Source: Antennarius striatus
Taxonomy: Eukaryota > Chordata > Actinopteri > Lophiiformes > Antennariidae
Direction: 5' to 3'
Length of the DNA: 64,000 bases
Assembly (NCBI RefSeq): GCF_040054535.1
Contig: NC_090782.1
Span: 17,565,001-17,629,000, forward strand
In this document: positions 10,130 to 22,596 of the stretch, one piece after another
Layout: each line of letters starts with the position of its first letter
Numbering within the stretch: the stretch's first letter is position 1
Position numbers and translations under genes: made by a program
Notes under the pieces: generated by a model
Seen by the model: the letters and a program-made list of their open reading frames with translations, nothing else
What the model was told of the DNA's origin: nothing
The model's database searches: none

Positions 10130-13100
10130 CGAACTGGTGGAAGCGATGGCAAGTAGAGCTTGGCTTGCTTTGGTTTGGTGGGAGACGGGCCTGGGTGCTG
10201 TATTTGAAATTGAATACAGTCGTGAGGGACATGTGGGCTTTGTGTGAATATAGCAAAGGGTTTACATTCGTACATATGTGGTACATTAAATTCACTACGA
10301 GACGAATTGTCTCATGCGGCTAATGAAGCTTAGCCCGCTAGGCAGTGTTAACTAAGCAAGTGCGATTGTTAAGCTAGCATCACGTTGGCTCAAAGGGAAG
10401 ATACAGAAAACGAACGTTGAGAACATAAAGCCCGTGGGGGTTTGATACCATGTTTCCGGTGTGTTATCTTTTGATATAATTGGACTTGTAATTGTCTACC
10501 TATAGCTGTCCATGTAATTTATGGAACTGTGCACCTGTCAAAATATCCGGTTCTCATGATTGAATACCGACAGTCCGGTCTTTAGAAAAGCTAACCAGCC
10601 GCTCACGGCAAGCATGAATACGTTATTTAAATTATGCTAAAGAAATAGCTGTGATGCTAACCCAACTCCTGCATTTACATTAGTCCATCTGAACCCCACG
10701 GAGAGCCATGGTATTCTGAGAATGTCATGTTGACATCATACAGTTGTGTCACTGAAGTCCAACTCAACAATATCAGACAGAGCTGAAACATAGGAGACAT
10801 TTCAGGTTTTTTAAAACAACAATCTTCTTTTCAACACTAGTTACCCTATAGTATTCTAGTTGGTGCTGCTTCTGCGGCTTGTCTTATGTTGACCCCGGAA
10901 GCGCAAATCCTTGAGACGCGGACCAGTAAGAAACTATTATAATGATTAGTTGCTGGACACAACACCACAGATTAACACTCTACTCCTATTCGATCCTTCA
11001 TGCTGTGTATTTCTAATCTGAACAGTTTGTGCTTGTTATGGTTTGATAAACATGCTGAACATCAGTGATGGGAACAGACCTTAATAAAGGTGCATTTTGC
11101 AGAAATTTCTTGTTTCCATTTAAGGTGTATTCCATGTAATGGGAGGTATCGGTGCGCTGTTTAAATAAACATTTGAACTGACTTAACCATATTTCTATCT
11201 AATTTTAAAAACTTTTTTCAAATTGGTTAAAACAGTGATCAATTTTTGTTCCACTGCTTGCTGATTATTTGCAGGATGTGCCAAATCCTGTTGGATCTTG
11301 TGAAGATTTATCATTGGTAATCTTTTAAAAATTCAAGTAAAAACAGACTTGATGTGCTGCGTATCTAATAAAATGAATTGGAATGGTGTGGTTCACTTGT
11401 GCGTATGTTTTAAATGCTACTGCAGATTCAGATTTCTAAAATTTGCTTATTATTGACAAAGTTTAAGAATATGATGATGAAAATGTGATGTCCATAATTA
11501 AAGAATCAGGAGCAGTTTGACTTCTGACCATATCATGCCAATTGCAAGGTGTGTTCGAGCCTCTGTAGTACTGTTATATCTTGCTAAATACATCAAATAA
11601 ATTGAAAATAATTGCATATAGCCTGTTGAGGCCAGTTAATTTGGTGTGTTTATGCAAGGACTTCATGTATCTCAGGTAGACACTGATTTCCCTCCCAAAC
11701 ACACATGCAGTGGATGAGGTATTTGAAGTCAAAGTGTGAATGGATTAAAAAAAAAACACACTTAAGTGATTCAGGAAAGAAAATAAAATGTATATTTATT
11801 TAAGTGCTTAGTAGTCAGAAGAAAACCAAAGCTGAAGTATCGATACACCTTAAATGGGACTTTCTCTGTTTATGAACAAAATTGTCTCAGTTTTGATGTT
11901 TTTGTTTCTTGTTTGGATTTTTTTATTTTCATATTTTTGTCTTCCTTCTAGAACATGGTCAAAAGTTTCCGGGTCTCAGACCTGCAGACATTGCTGGCCT
12001 CAATGGGTCGCAGCAAAAGTGGGCTGAAACAGGACCTGGTGGGGCGTGCGCTGAGGCTAGTTCAGACGGAATACAGCCCAGAGCTTCTGAAGAATGTCAG
12101 GCAGCTGTACGAGTCACGTTTCCCTAAAACCCCTGGCTGGCTTGCAGCACGGCGTCCAGAGGGCATCTCAGTTGCTTACTCATCCCTCAGTTCCTCTCCC
12201 ACTGCCACCTCTCAGGGCGCAGACTACCTCAATGGCATTTCCAAACAGATTCCCACACCTGCTCCAGAGGTCAAGTTGGTGCCACTTCCCTTCTACCAGA
12301 CTTTGGAAACATTGTTGCCACCAACTGAGCTAAGTAAGTGTGTCCATGTTTGTATTCATTATTTATTTTACAACAGTTCTATGGAAATATTATGTATTTA
12401 CTAAATGAGTCAAACATGAGTATTGCTGTTTCTACCATGACTGTACCTCCATACATACTTGCAGTTGCCCACACAAATGAGAAACTGCAGGACAGTCAAT
12501 GCATATTTGAGTTAACACTAGGCCAAGCAGAACAGATCAGAAACGCAAGGTAAGAACACAAAGTTCCTTCAATGTCTTCAACATTAGGTTGACATTTAAA
12601 TTCTATAGCTTACAAGCATTTGTGACCTTCTATATTTTCAGTGAAATTCGTCCAGGAATTAGGTCAATCCAAGTGGTTCTTAGGTAAGTATGTGCTATTT
12701 CTTATTGAGACTCAATATATATTTTAACGTATATTACCTGCAATGTACAGGTTCTGCCATTCACTGTGCTGTTGATTAATAAGAAGAACATAAAAATATC
12801 AATTCACAGAAAAGAGATTTACCCTTAATACAGTGCCTTGCGAAAGTATTGCCCCCCCCCAAGAACTTTTTGACATTTTGCCACATTTCAGGCTTCACAC
12901 TTAAAGATAACAAACTGAAAATATTTTTGAAAAATCAACAACCTGTGAGACACAATCGTGAAGTGGAACCAAGTTTATTCAACATTTTATATTGTGTTTA
13001 CAAATAAAAAACTGAAAAGTAGGATATGCAAATGTGAGACACAGGGGCACTCTGTCATTGTTAGTCATTTAGGTCAACACTGGATCATTCAGAAGTCATC

Positions 13101-16100
13101 AGGGAACTTCTGGAGTTGCTTAGCTGAGTTGAGAGAACAGGGGGCAAATATTTTTGCACATCCTACTTTTAAGTTTTTTTATTTGTAAACACAATATAAA
13201 ATGTTGAATAAATTTGGTTCCACTTCACGATTTTGTCTCACATGTTGTTGATTCTTCAAAAGTATTTTCAGTTTGTTATCTTTAAGCTTGAAGCCTGATT
13301 TGTGGCAAAATGTCAAAAAGTTCTAGGGGGGGCAATACTTTCGCAAGGCACTGTATCCTTTAAACAGTATATATAGTATTTCATTGTCTCAAACAATCAA
13401 AGAAATTCTTATGTGCTTACCTCCCTGTTATGTATAACACTCTGTTGTAGAATCTGTTACACGGACTCCATTGGTGTTCAGGAGGACCAGTATCCTCCCA
13501 ATATTGCTGTGAAAGTCAACCAGTCCTACTGTCACGTGCCGGTGAGTTGCTGCACTCTAGAATACAAAAAAAACTTGAGCTGGACTGTTGGTCTGTTGTT
13601 GTCAAATAATGTTTGCAATATATTTTATAATTTTTTATTTTGATTCATGCAAATATACATAGCCAGTTTGCTGAGCCAGCATGGAACTAGGTCTTCAGCT
13701 TTGCAACTATATTCTTGTCACTCCCACTCTGCTGAGGTACAATATAGGATGAAGCACATTTGTTGACAGTAGAGTGTCAGGCATAGACTTTATATCGTGC
13801 AGTGTAACTGTACCGTTGGCGGGATTGGCCAAGTACTTCAGGTAATTCAGTTGAAAGAATGTGGACACTGGTTAGTTAAGATACAAGTGAAAGGATTTGT
13901 TAATGCTGCAGCTGTAGGATTAGTAAAAAGAGCTAATGCACACTACCCAGCCTGCTAATTAACCATGCAAAGCCAACCTAACCCACATTTCAAAGGCTCC
14001 ATGCCTTATATGTTGAGTATTGTGAAGTCAGGGTGTGTGGGTGTCAGGAGGAGGCAGCTTTTTCAGTAGCTTAGTTGTCCAGTGTTGCAGTGAGTGCCAC
14101 AGCCTAGGGTGGCCCTTCATCACAAGTATGGATGTTAGTGCATGTACTCTGTTGATTCATGCTTCTTAAAGGTACATTATCTGTTCAAGATTAATTTAAG
14201 CTCCGCTTCCTACTCAACCCTAATATTTAGTTTACTGTCTCAACAGGGCTTAAAGTGATTCAAATACCAACTGAGTCTTAATTATCACGGCACACTTAGG
14301 TGCTGTCTTCATCAAATACACTGCTCTAAAACTGAACACACATGGTGGTTAGCAGGTCTGAAGGCTCATTAAAAAAACATTTGCAGTTATTGGCTTTGAA
14401 GTATTCCTTACAAATATTACAATGCAAATGACTTTTTTCCCCTAAATGAATTAATATTGCAATTACTTAAGGTGGGAAATTTTGACACAGCTTGGTTCAT
14501 TGCTTATTTTTTGCCAATGCCATGAAAGTACTCAGAGGGATGCTCACTTTCACCACCCATTATGCACTTTACATGGAGGAGGATGCTGTATACGTGGAAC
14601 AAACAGGGAATTGAAATTGATGTTTTACTATGCAGCTCCAGATGTATGCTTATCTGACATTTTGGATTTCTACAATTACAGCTTGGAAATACTGAGTGTA
14701 TAGACTCAGTCTATACACTTTAAACATCAAGTGTATAGACTTGATGTTTAAAACAAAAAACACATTCAATAACATTGATTAAAAACCATAGCCTTCTCAT
14801 TGGCTGGAAGGTATCGTTCTATTACAATTGGAGATTAAAGGTATGCCGGCTTACTGTTAAAACAGAGAGAAATTCTTTGAAAAGCCTGCAACTCTAGATC
14901 AGTCCTGGACATTGCGTAACTCACATAGTAGTTCTGTCAGGCCCACAGGGCAAAAGACAGACATGAGTGTACCTGTTTCTCATTTATGAACCTTTATTGT
15001 TCTGCTTCTGTATATTGTTACATCCCGATTCAAAGCGGTGATGTATTGTAATTGTCAGTGTTCATGTGTTCATCTGTCCGTCCGTTCGTATACCACATAT
15101 CTTCGCAACCGTTGCAGATAGAAAGATGAAACAAAAACAGATTACTCAGGTGGCAAAGGGGATGAAAATGAGAGGATGACCTTGAGAAAGCTAGGTCAAG
15201 GTCAAATTTAAACTTTAGTACACTCAGGAACCGGATTAGGTAGAAAGATGAGTGAGAAGGCCAGTGTAAGACCATAGATCAGTGCGTTGATCTTCCTATG
15301 CAGGAGCTTTGATCTATTGTCTTATACTGGCCTTCTCTATGTGCACGAGTCTATGCACTAGTCTGGTACTACTTTCAGGGTACCCTGACCTACCCTGAAA
15401 GTAGGTCAGGGTAAGTCGCAGAATGTTGCAGTCTCTGACTGCATTTAACCTTTATTGTAAGTTGTATTGGTAGATTTCTTGCTTAATTGTTCATTAGTTA
15501 ATGTGAAAATTAATATTAACTAATGCTGATGCTGATTTGCTACAGCATAATTGTTGGGAAATTGAGCAAATAATGGGTTATGGCAAATAGTTTTAACATT
15601 TAATAGTGGTAATGTCAGTATAGATATCAACAGTGCTTTTTGGCTAGAATGTTAGTCTATTACATCACGGTAATGCTAGTAACATTTGAAATGAAGAAAT
15701 CTACAATTTATTTTTTATTTGGACATAATTTTAGATATCAAATTCCTCATTGGGATGTCAAATATGATAAAATGCATGCTGATGCATGCATAATATTGAC
15801 ATTCTACATTTATGTTGCATAATTTACAGAATTATTTTGTATTTTGTGTTCCTACAGGGCTATTACCCCTCAAATAAACCTGGTGTTGAACCCCGTCGTC
15901 CTTGTCGTCCTGTGAACATCACTCCCTGGTTACATCTCTCCAATGCCACCAACAGAATCACCATCACCTGGGGAAACTTTGGCAAGGTCAGGGTCTGATG
16001 TTGAATCTCATATTTTTAGTGCACCAGTGCAGCCTGTGATTTGTAGTTTTGAGTGTTACATGTGTCTCACTTAATTGTGTGTGGGATAACTACAAAAAAG

Positions 16101-18260
16101 GAAGTTCCTCAGTAGCAGTTTCTGACCCAGGTGAGCAATTGGAGGGATGATGAAAATGCTGACAGTCTTGTTGACATGCTTATTCAGAGCTGTAAACCAA
16201 TCACGCTTAAGTAGTATGAAAGCTAAGAGCAAACAGTTGTTAAGTTTCTTTAAGCTATTAAATTGGTGTGTTGTTTTCATTACCCCAGATTTTAGGATAT
16301 GTACACTGTATGTCTCGATCACTATAGCATAATGGAAGCCTGTATTAAACTTGCTTTAACTACAGAAGTCTTTTTCAAATCTCAATTAATCTTCACACAT
16401 ACTTGGTATTTGCCCAAATCGAGTTATTTAGAAGTAACTATGAGGTTGTTTTGATGTACGTATTGAAATAAGCATTCACAACTACTTTTTGTTTTCAGCG
16501 CTACTCTGTGGCAGTCTATTTAGTGAGGGTATTCACTGCAGCAGACCTCTTCAGCCAACTCAAGCTGTGCTCTGTTGAGAGTGCAGAACGCTGTCGTGAA
16601 CGCAGTAAGTTTATTTTCTTCCATGGGGCTGAACGGTTACACAATCACAAAAGAGGATGAAAAGCTGTCATAGAAGATTTAAGCTCTGGATATTTTTGCT
16701 CAAGAGATCAAACTGCCTGCCACATACAAGAAATTAGCATCACAACAGTCAGATTGTCCTTTGCCTGCTGTGACTTGTTGCAGTAGCCATACTGTAAGTT
16801 AAATTTCTGATTGTGAACTTGCAAAGCCAAGGGAATTAATTGACAATGTGGTTTTAGTTGCTGTCAAAAAATTTTTTTAATGCTGTGCAGACTGAATTTT
16901 GTTTATGATTTCACAATAAGATATTGGGACTGATTTTGTGTTGTGACACATTTTCTGTTATTTTCTTCATAGTCCAAGACAAACTACGATTTGACCCAGA
17001 GAGTGAAATTGCAACCACAGGCCTTCGAGTTTCTCTCATCTGTCCAGTGAGTACACTTTCACAATAATGACATCCTTGCAAGTGGATAGGTCAGTTCTTA
17101 CTGCACAACCGGCTCTGTTTGTTTTACTGCTTTATATAAAACCCAGCTGTAAATCATGATTATTTCAGTATCTTTCTTCTTCTTCTCCCATTTCCCAGTT
17201 GGTGAAGATGCGTATCGGTGTCCCCTGTCGAGTTTTAACTTGTGCCCATCTTCAGTGTTTCGACGCCGTCTTCTTCCTGCAGATGAACGAGAAGAAGCCC
17301 ACATGGACTTGTCCTGTTTGTGACAAGCCTGCCCCCTTTGAACTGCTCACCATCGATGGGTGAGAACTCAGAAACATGCATCGACTCATCTTACCTCTGC
17401 AGCATATTTTTCTGAAAAGAGTTCAGAAAATGTTATTACTGGCATTTCAACTATCTGTGTTGACTCTCCAGCTTTGGTGATTCAAGCAGTATGGAGCTTA
17501 GAGTATTGAAAGTATTTCATGAACCTGCTATGATGTCATTGTTTGAATGCTTTGCATGACATGAGAGTTGCGTAGAGGTGTGATAAGTACAATAGCTAAG
17601 TAATTTTAAGGTGCTGAATGACAGAAGTGTCTTGTAATAGTCTTGGAGAAGAAAACTTTTTTGACAACTATTTAGAACTCATGTTGCCTGTTCAGATTCA
17701 GAATTCAGTTTCATTACCGTGTGACATGTGTGGCGACTAACCAGAATTTTGCTTTTCAGACTGCTATCTGAGATTTTGAAAGAAACGAGTGAGGACATAG
17801 AGGAGATTGAGTATCTAACTGACGGCTCCTGGCGACCCATCAGAGACGAGAAGGAGAGGGACAGAGAAAGGGAGCGCAGCAACACGCCAGAGTATCCTGT
17901 TGTTGATTTATGTAAGTGCCAGTTTAGCATCTTGTTGTCAATGTAGTGAACTTTTATAAATCCTTTTTTTTTTAAATATCCGCAGGGATTCCTGAAGTAA
18001 ACGGCCATTCGCCGGCCCACAGCAGCACTAGCCTGACGGCCAAGTCTGGAAACGGTTCCGTGAGTGTGACAGGAGTCACAGGAGGGACTGCTGTGGCCCC
18101 AGGAGGAGGTGCAGTGGTAGATCTGACTCTTGACTCCTCCTCTGAGGAGGAAGGGGGCGGGGCAAGAGGAGACAGTGAGGACTCTGAGGACAGCGATGAC
18201 AGTCCTGCCCCAAAGAGGGGGCGATACAACTATGATAAAGACCTGGTCACTGCCTACTGA
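10122..18260 (+). CDS. pias4: E3 SUMO-protein ligase PIAS4
   Basis: Eleven coding exons: 10122-10148, 11952-12333, 12465-12549, 12642-12683, 13451-13541, 15858-15986, 16499-16604, 16973-17046, 17199-17359, 17760-17911, 17986-18260. Frames join without a break to give 507 aa; human PIAS4 is about 510. PIAS4 helps UBC9 attach SUMO to nuclear substrates, restrains STAT and other signalling, and acts in DNA repair. The SAP domain (about 11-46) contains LQTLL (20-24) of the coregulator type. A PINIT region follows at about 110-270. The SP-RING has Cys322, Cys327, His329, Cys332, Cys350 and Cys353, all retained. The C-terminus has the SUMO-interacting motif [10 protein letters not shown] (460-469) followed by an acidic Ser/Asp/Glu tail. 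The start [15 protein letters not shown] matches vertebrate orthologs and has a TISU context. Intron 1 has a GC donor (ATG|GCAAGT); the nearby GT at 10153 would shift the frame. Introns hold a Tc1-type element and a dispersed repeat. Whether it is a duplicate (pias4a or b) cannot be told here. Confidence 0.96.
12831..13353. mobile_element. Non-autonomous Tc1/mariner-type element with long inverted repeats
   Basis: A 523-base element in pias4 intron 4 is flanked by TA on both sides (12829-12830 and 13354-13355), the Tc1/mariner target duplication. Both ends read CAGTGCCTTGCGAAAGTATTG inwards, and the inverted repeats continue for roughly 200 bases with a few mismatches. The middle is about 110 bases of unrelated sequence with no transposase. 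The termini match a family I recognise as common in teleost genomes. The well-kept ends suggest a fairly recent insertion. Confidence 0.85.
14691..14753. repeat. Interlocked inverted repeats around GTATAG loops
   Basis: Three overlapping perfect inverted repeats occur in 63 bases: ACTGAGT/ACTCAGT around GTATAG; AGTGTATAGACT/AGTCTATACACT around a single C; and a 13-base pair starting TTTAAACATCAAG around TGTATAGA. The word GTATAG appears in alternating orientation as loop or arm. The pattern resembles successive template-switch copying rather than a standard transposon end. Confidence 0.8.
15017..15434 (-). repeat. Dispersed repeat, copy 2 (inverted relative to copy 1)
   Basis: This is the reverse-complement relative of the unit at 8679-9071, lying in pias4 intron 5. 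Shared blocks include the GTTACATCCCG terminus, the CCGTCCGTTCG stretch, the CAAGGTCAAATTTAAAC block with AGGTCA half-sites, and the GTTGCAGTCT terminus. It is about 25 bases longer because of a local inverted duplication at 15370-15413. Divergence from copy 1 indicates an old, inactive family member. Confidence 0.7.
15370..15413. repeat. Interleaved inverted duplication inside dispersed repeat copy 2
   Basis: TACTTTCAGGGTA (15370-15382) pairs with TACCCTGAAAGTA (15391-15403), while TACCCTGACCTAC (15381-15393) pairs with GTAGGTCAGGGTA (15401-15413). Copy 1 has only the single TACCCTGACCTAC block (about 8717-8729), so the extra arms arose in this copy. Confidence 0.8.
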
Positions 18261-21115
18261 CAGCACAGCTCTGTCCCCTCGAAGACTGACACAAAGAGGC
18301 AGTGGGTTAAAACATTGAGGACAGGATCACAGTAATCACTAGATGCAACAACCCTCCATTATGTCCAAACATCAGAGCCTTTCTGCAGCTCTGGTTTATA
18401 TCCAGACAAAACGACACACTTAAACAGATACTGTATGAATCTTCAACGGAGAATGAATAGGAGTCCTCTTTGTACTGTACACCACTGGAAGCAACTTTAA
18501 ATATTTTTGGCCAGCTGTCACCTTGCAGTGAATATCTGTACCATCCTGCCTATACTAAAGAGACTGAATGGATCGAGTACCCCAACATCACCCTTCCTCC
18601 TCTTTCTCCAGACCATTCCCTGTCTAGAAATGCATCTCTTTGTATTTGACTCTGACCTACAGGCTTGTTAAGCCATGGGCACTCAAATGTTGAGCAGCAA
18701 AGGTTTTTTAGTTTGTCACATTACAGGCAACTTTAAAAATGGATGCTCCTCGGTAGTTTTTGGTAGGTCAAAACAACTATTTGAAAAGAACATAAATCCT
18801 TTGTCAGATGAGACAGAAATATCTGGATTGTGATGCAAAGTCTTTCATTGTGTTGTTGTTTCTTTGTTCGGAGATTGAATTAAATGCTTGAAATGTTATT
18901 TTCAGGAATTTATCTTAATTATGAAAGGGCAGAACACAATACTGGCCTCTGTGTGTGATGCTTTCCATTCTTATTTTGTCCTTAGATAAGGAGAACCTAC
19001 CTCAGTCATTAAAACTTAGCGGACTGACCAGAGACTAGTTTTAGAAATAAGCAAAGAACAGTGGAATTTGAGTCATTCTGAAGCCATTTTTACACTGGAG
19101 ATTTTGTTTTTCCTATGTTTTTTTTTTTTTTTTAAGTTTTTAATTCCATCGCTCCATGCAGCTCTATTCCCTCTGCAGCAACCAAGTCTTGAACAGTGAG
19201 CTAGTTTGTGGATAACCAATCAAACTCTAGGTGGCAGTGAAACAAAAGGTAGTGGGTGGAACTTTGCCACTGTGTAGAACATTGCTGTGGTCATCTTGTT
19301 ACAGGATTTTCAGGGGTGATGTGTCAGCACTGCACATGGAAGAAACACTTCAGAATCACTGAATGGCAGCTGTGCCAAAGCAGGTGAATTTAATGAATCC
19401 ATTGACAGGATGTGGTTATTTGAGCTGGGTGCCTTTTTTTGTGTGTGTGTGTGTGATGAAGATGGGAACCCGCTGTGTTACGGCTAGCTGTGCTGGCCAC
19501 CAGAGGAGACCCGTCTTAGAATATTGTGATTCTTTCTTCATTGCGTTTTTAGTTCTTTTCAGTTGTAGAAATGGGCACAGAGGCAGAAACAAACCTGTGG
19601 TCAAAGCTATAGAGCGGTAATGCTGTCGTTTTCCCCAACATTCTTTGGACATACCATATTTAATTGCTTCACATTCTCTTAAGTTGTTTTTATTCAAGCG
19701 AGATAATATTTGGCTGTATTTCTGTACAAAATGGAGCTGTTTTTTGCAGAAGGTTTGACAACTCTGCTGTGGTTTGGGTGTTAGAATGAGTCTATGCTTC
19801 TTTTCTTTTCCCTCGGAATGAATCCAGCTTGGGTCAAAGCACCATTCAGAGCACTTTGCTGCAGTGGGTTCAACATGTCTGACACAACGAAACTTAATGA
19901 AGTGTCGATAAGTGCAGCCCCACCAAGCTCAAAGCCATTGATTGGATTACAAATAGTCGTGTCTGAAACAAGTGGAGCTGCTCCAACCAACAATCCCTCT
20001 CGGCTTCCTTTATAGTATAGATAAGGTCACATCTATTTGCTGGAATAGAATTAGACTTTAATTGCTACATGCTGTGGGCTTACAACTAATATTGTGCTGC
20101 ATCTGCACGACTATTGTTAGTCTGCGATGGCTGCTCTACAGATAAGGATTCCTGGGCTACAAGTGCAGCTCTGGGTTTGTTTGTAGGAATGGCATCGACA
20201 TTTGTTCCATGATGAGAAAATGTTGCTTTGATGGTAGAGCTGTTATCACTGCCATCAGACATTTCATCACAGGTTTTTGGCTTTTTAAAAAGTATTTTTA
20301 AGCCAAGAATGATAAGTATTACTAAAATATATCCCTGAATATTGTGATGGTTATCCTCAATTATCCAAAAGTGTGAGAATCAGAAGATATTCTAATGTCG
20401 AATCAGGGTCCCACCGGACTCTTGACAAGCTTGGAGCAGGATATTTCCAGTTCCTCTCATACCTTTGTGACTCTTCAATCAGCACAGAATTCCATTTTCT
20501 TTTTCCTCCCTCAAATGAGGAGAAATGACTTTCACTCATTGATCCGGGGCCTCACTGTTGTAAGTGCACCCTTATGGGGTTGATGATAGGAAAATATGGG
20601 TTGAGTCAAATCTGGTCTTCCATTTTTATTCTCGTTTTCTCACTGATGTAACAAAATCAATACATTGATGAACACTTTTGATAATCCACACAAAATCTTT
20701 TGATTGCACTTTGCCTGTAACACATCCGTCTGTCCCTAAAACAGATCTTCTGAGGTGTTTTGAAGCAAAATTATGTAAAGTACTCTAATACCTGTCTCGA
20801 ACTTGGCAATTTGTAAGTAACTACTATACATTTAAAAGTGAATTCATTTGTTGATAGGTATAGGGTATAGAATGTCATTATTTAAACAGATCTGATCATG
20901 TCTTGGGCTTGTGGGTGAAGATGAGTGTTGGTACTGGTTGCTTCTGTGGAACTGAGCCAGATGAGGTTGTTCAGGAACAGGAAAGCGAGGGGTCTGGTTC
21001 TTTTGTAGTGGCATTTGTTTTCTTCTCATAATGCATAAGGTAGCATGGGCAGAGGCTTACAATCCATAATGTAAATGTTTTTTTGTGTGTTTTTTATATG
21101 TTCATATTAAAAGAC

Positions 21116-21121
21116 AATAAA
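21116..21121 (+). terminator. Candidate polyadenylation signal for pias4
   Basis: A canonical AATAAA in an AT-rich stretch, followed by further T-rich sequence, about 2.86 kb past the pias4 stop codon. No earlier canonical hexamer stood out. Use of this site is inferred. Confidence 0.35.
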
Positions 21122-22006
21122 ATTTAAATATTTTATTAAGCCATGAATGGCCTCCAGCTGTTCCTATAGGAAAATGGAAGACAAGTCACTGTTGATGGCA
21201 GCAGCGCCTGAAGCTGATGCCACAGCTTTCTTGGAGGACTGGCTCAGGTGGAGATTATGTCCTGTACCAAATTTTCAGATCCGGGGACACATTTGTTGCC
21301 TGTTCAGAATAAAACTGTACAATTTGAATACTCCTAATCTAACAGCTGTTATTGATGTGTGAAATTAATTAAAATCAGTTCTTAAAAACATGTGTGTCAT
21401 GGTTTTATTTTGGAAAACTAGCAAATCCGTGTGAAGTTTTACCACATCTTATTTCCAGCACTGATGTCTGCACCACTCATCAGGATTAACCTAACGTGAA
21501 ATAAAATTCACTCTTATAGAAATCTAGCCAGCAAAATAGTCCCTGAGGAGTCTTCATGGTAACATATGTATTTTGGCAGTTCAGAAGACATTTCTATGTT
21601 CTATAAGTGTAGAAGTGACCCTAGAATCGTGACACAATTGAGGGAGAGACAGATGAGTGACATATTGCACAGGAAAGGCTGAAGCTATAAATATTTATTG
21701 ATCTGTAATGGAAACTGTTAGATTTTTTTTAAAGACTGTTGTATATTGAAGCTTACAAAAATATGTTAATACAAAATATTTAAAAATAGTGCAAAATCAT
21801 TACAGCACATCCTGATACAGTATTTTAAGAAAAACGCTCGGAAAATTTGCATGCCTTACATATCAAGTGATGTTAAAGAATTAAAAAAAAAGAGTGAAGT
21901 GCACGTAAATTTGGATAAGAAAATTGTCCTTTTTAATATTTTGAAACTGTCTTAAACAGTATAATTTTCAAAGATACCCGTTATAAACAGCCTGTCCCTC
22001 TTCTGG

Positions 22007-22020
22007 CCACTGGGTGGCGT
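22007..22020 (+). promoter_or_regulatory. CTCF-like motif
   Basis: CCACTGGGTGGCGT resembles the CTCF core CCASYAGRKGGCRS, with a G in place of the usual A and T at the last position. It lies between pias4 and map2k2. Prediction from motif only. Confidence 0.3.
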
Positions 22021-22567
22021 CACGGGCTTTGCACCTTATATATAGTACTGTACTCACTGACATTATACAAGCATATTTCAGAAGCATACCCAATTAAAAC
22101 TAAACAGCGGAGGCCTTATCATGACCATTATACACACCTCGTGTTCAAATATACTGAAATAGACTGCAATTCATTTAGGATGACGCTGTCAATGGAGCTA
22201 AACGGATATAATTATTTTCACCTACTGCCAGATACACCGGCCCAAATTTTATTTTATTTTGTAAACATATAATATCTACAGTACATCAGAAGTGAAATGT
22301 AAACCCAGTAAAGTCACAATGAGGCTGGTATCCTATAGCAATGGTCAGTTCAGGATTTAAGGGCGACCGCAACCTGAGAGCTTTCAGAGAATCGCCAGGA
22401 GTCTACAGACGTATTTATACAAGTAAATGCATGAACATGTAGAGGAAAAGCCAAGTAGGGCTTTGTTTGACAGGAAAATGTACTTTGTTAAAGTAACCGC
22501 AGGGATAATCTTCTACCGCTCACTGACCATTAATGCCGTAAAATGTCGTTAAGGCTCTTTGAGTGAG

Positions 22568-22575
22568 TGACGTCA
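22568..22575. promoter_or_regulatory. Perfect CRE (TGACGTCA)
   Basis: A second palindromic TGACGTCA in the window, about 1.6 kb upstream of the map2k2 start codon and immediately 5' of the Tigger-like relic. Possible CREB/ATF site. Confidence 0.35.
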
Positions 22576-22596
22576 CACCTACGTAAGGAGAGGCCG

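Larger units (their letters stand above)
13542..15857. other. pias4 intron 5
   Basis: The largest pias4 intron after intron 1 (2.3 kb), GT-AG bounded. It contains the interlocked palindromes at about 14691-14753 and the second copy of the dispersed repeat. No additional exon or RNA gene is evident. Confidence 0.8.
18261..22596. other. Probable pias4 3' UTR and downstream intergenic region
   Basis: No further coding region was found. The first stretch after the pias4 stop is likely 3' UTR. The first canonical AATAAA noted on the plus strand is at 21116-21121, with another near 21309, implying a long 3' UTR if used. Two CTCF-like words (19226-19240, weaker; 22007-22020) and a perfect CRE (22568-22575) lie here. 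Short open frames lack any recognisable domain. Confidence 0.5.

Noticed and set aside
11955-12404. pias4 translation starting at the exon 2 ATG
   Set aside because: The TISU ATG in exon 1 gives the conserved MAAELVEA N-terminus and joins in frame through a GC-AG intron, so the exon 2 ATG is internal. An isoform from it is not excluded.
17679-18266. 195-aa minus-strand frame over the last pias4 exons
   Set aside because: Antisense shadow of pias4 coding sequence; no independent domain.
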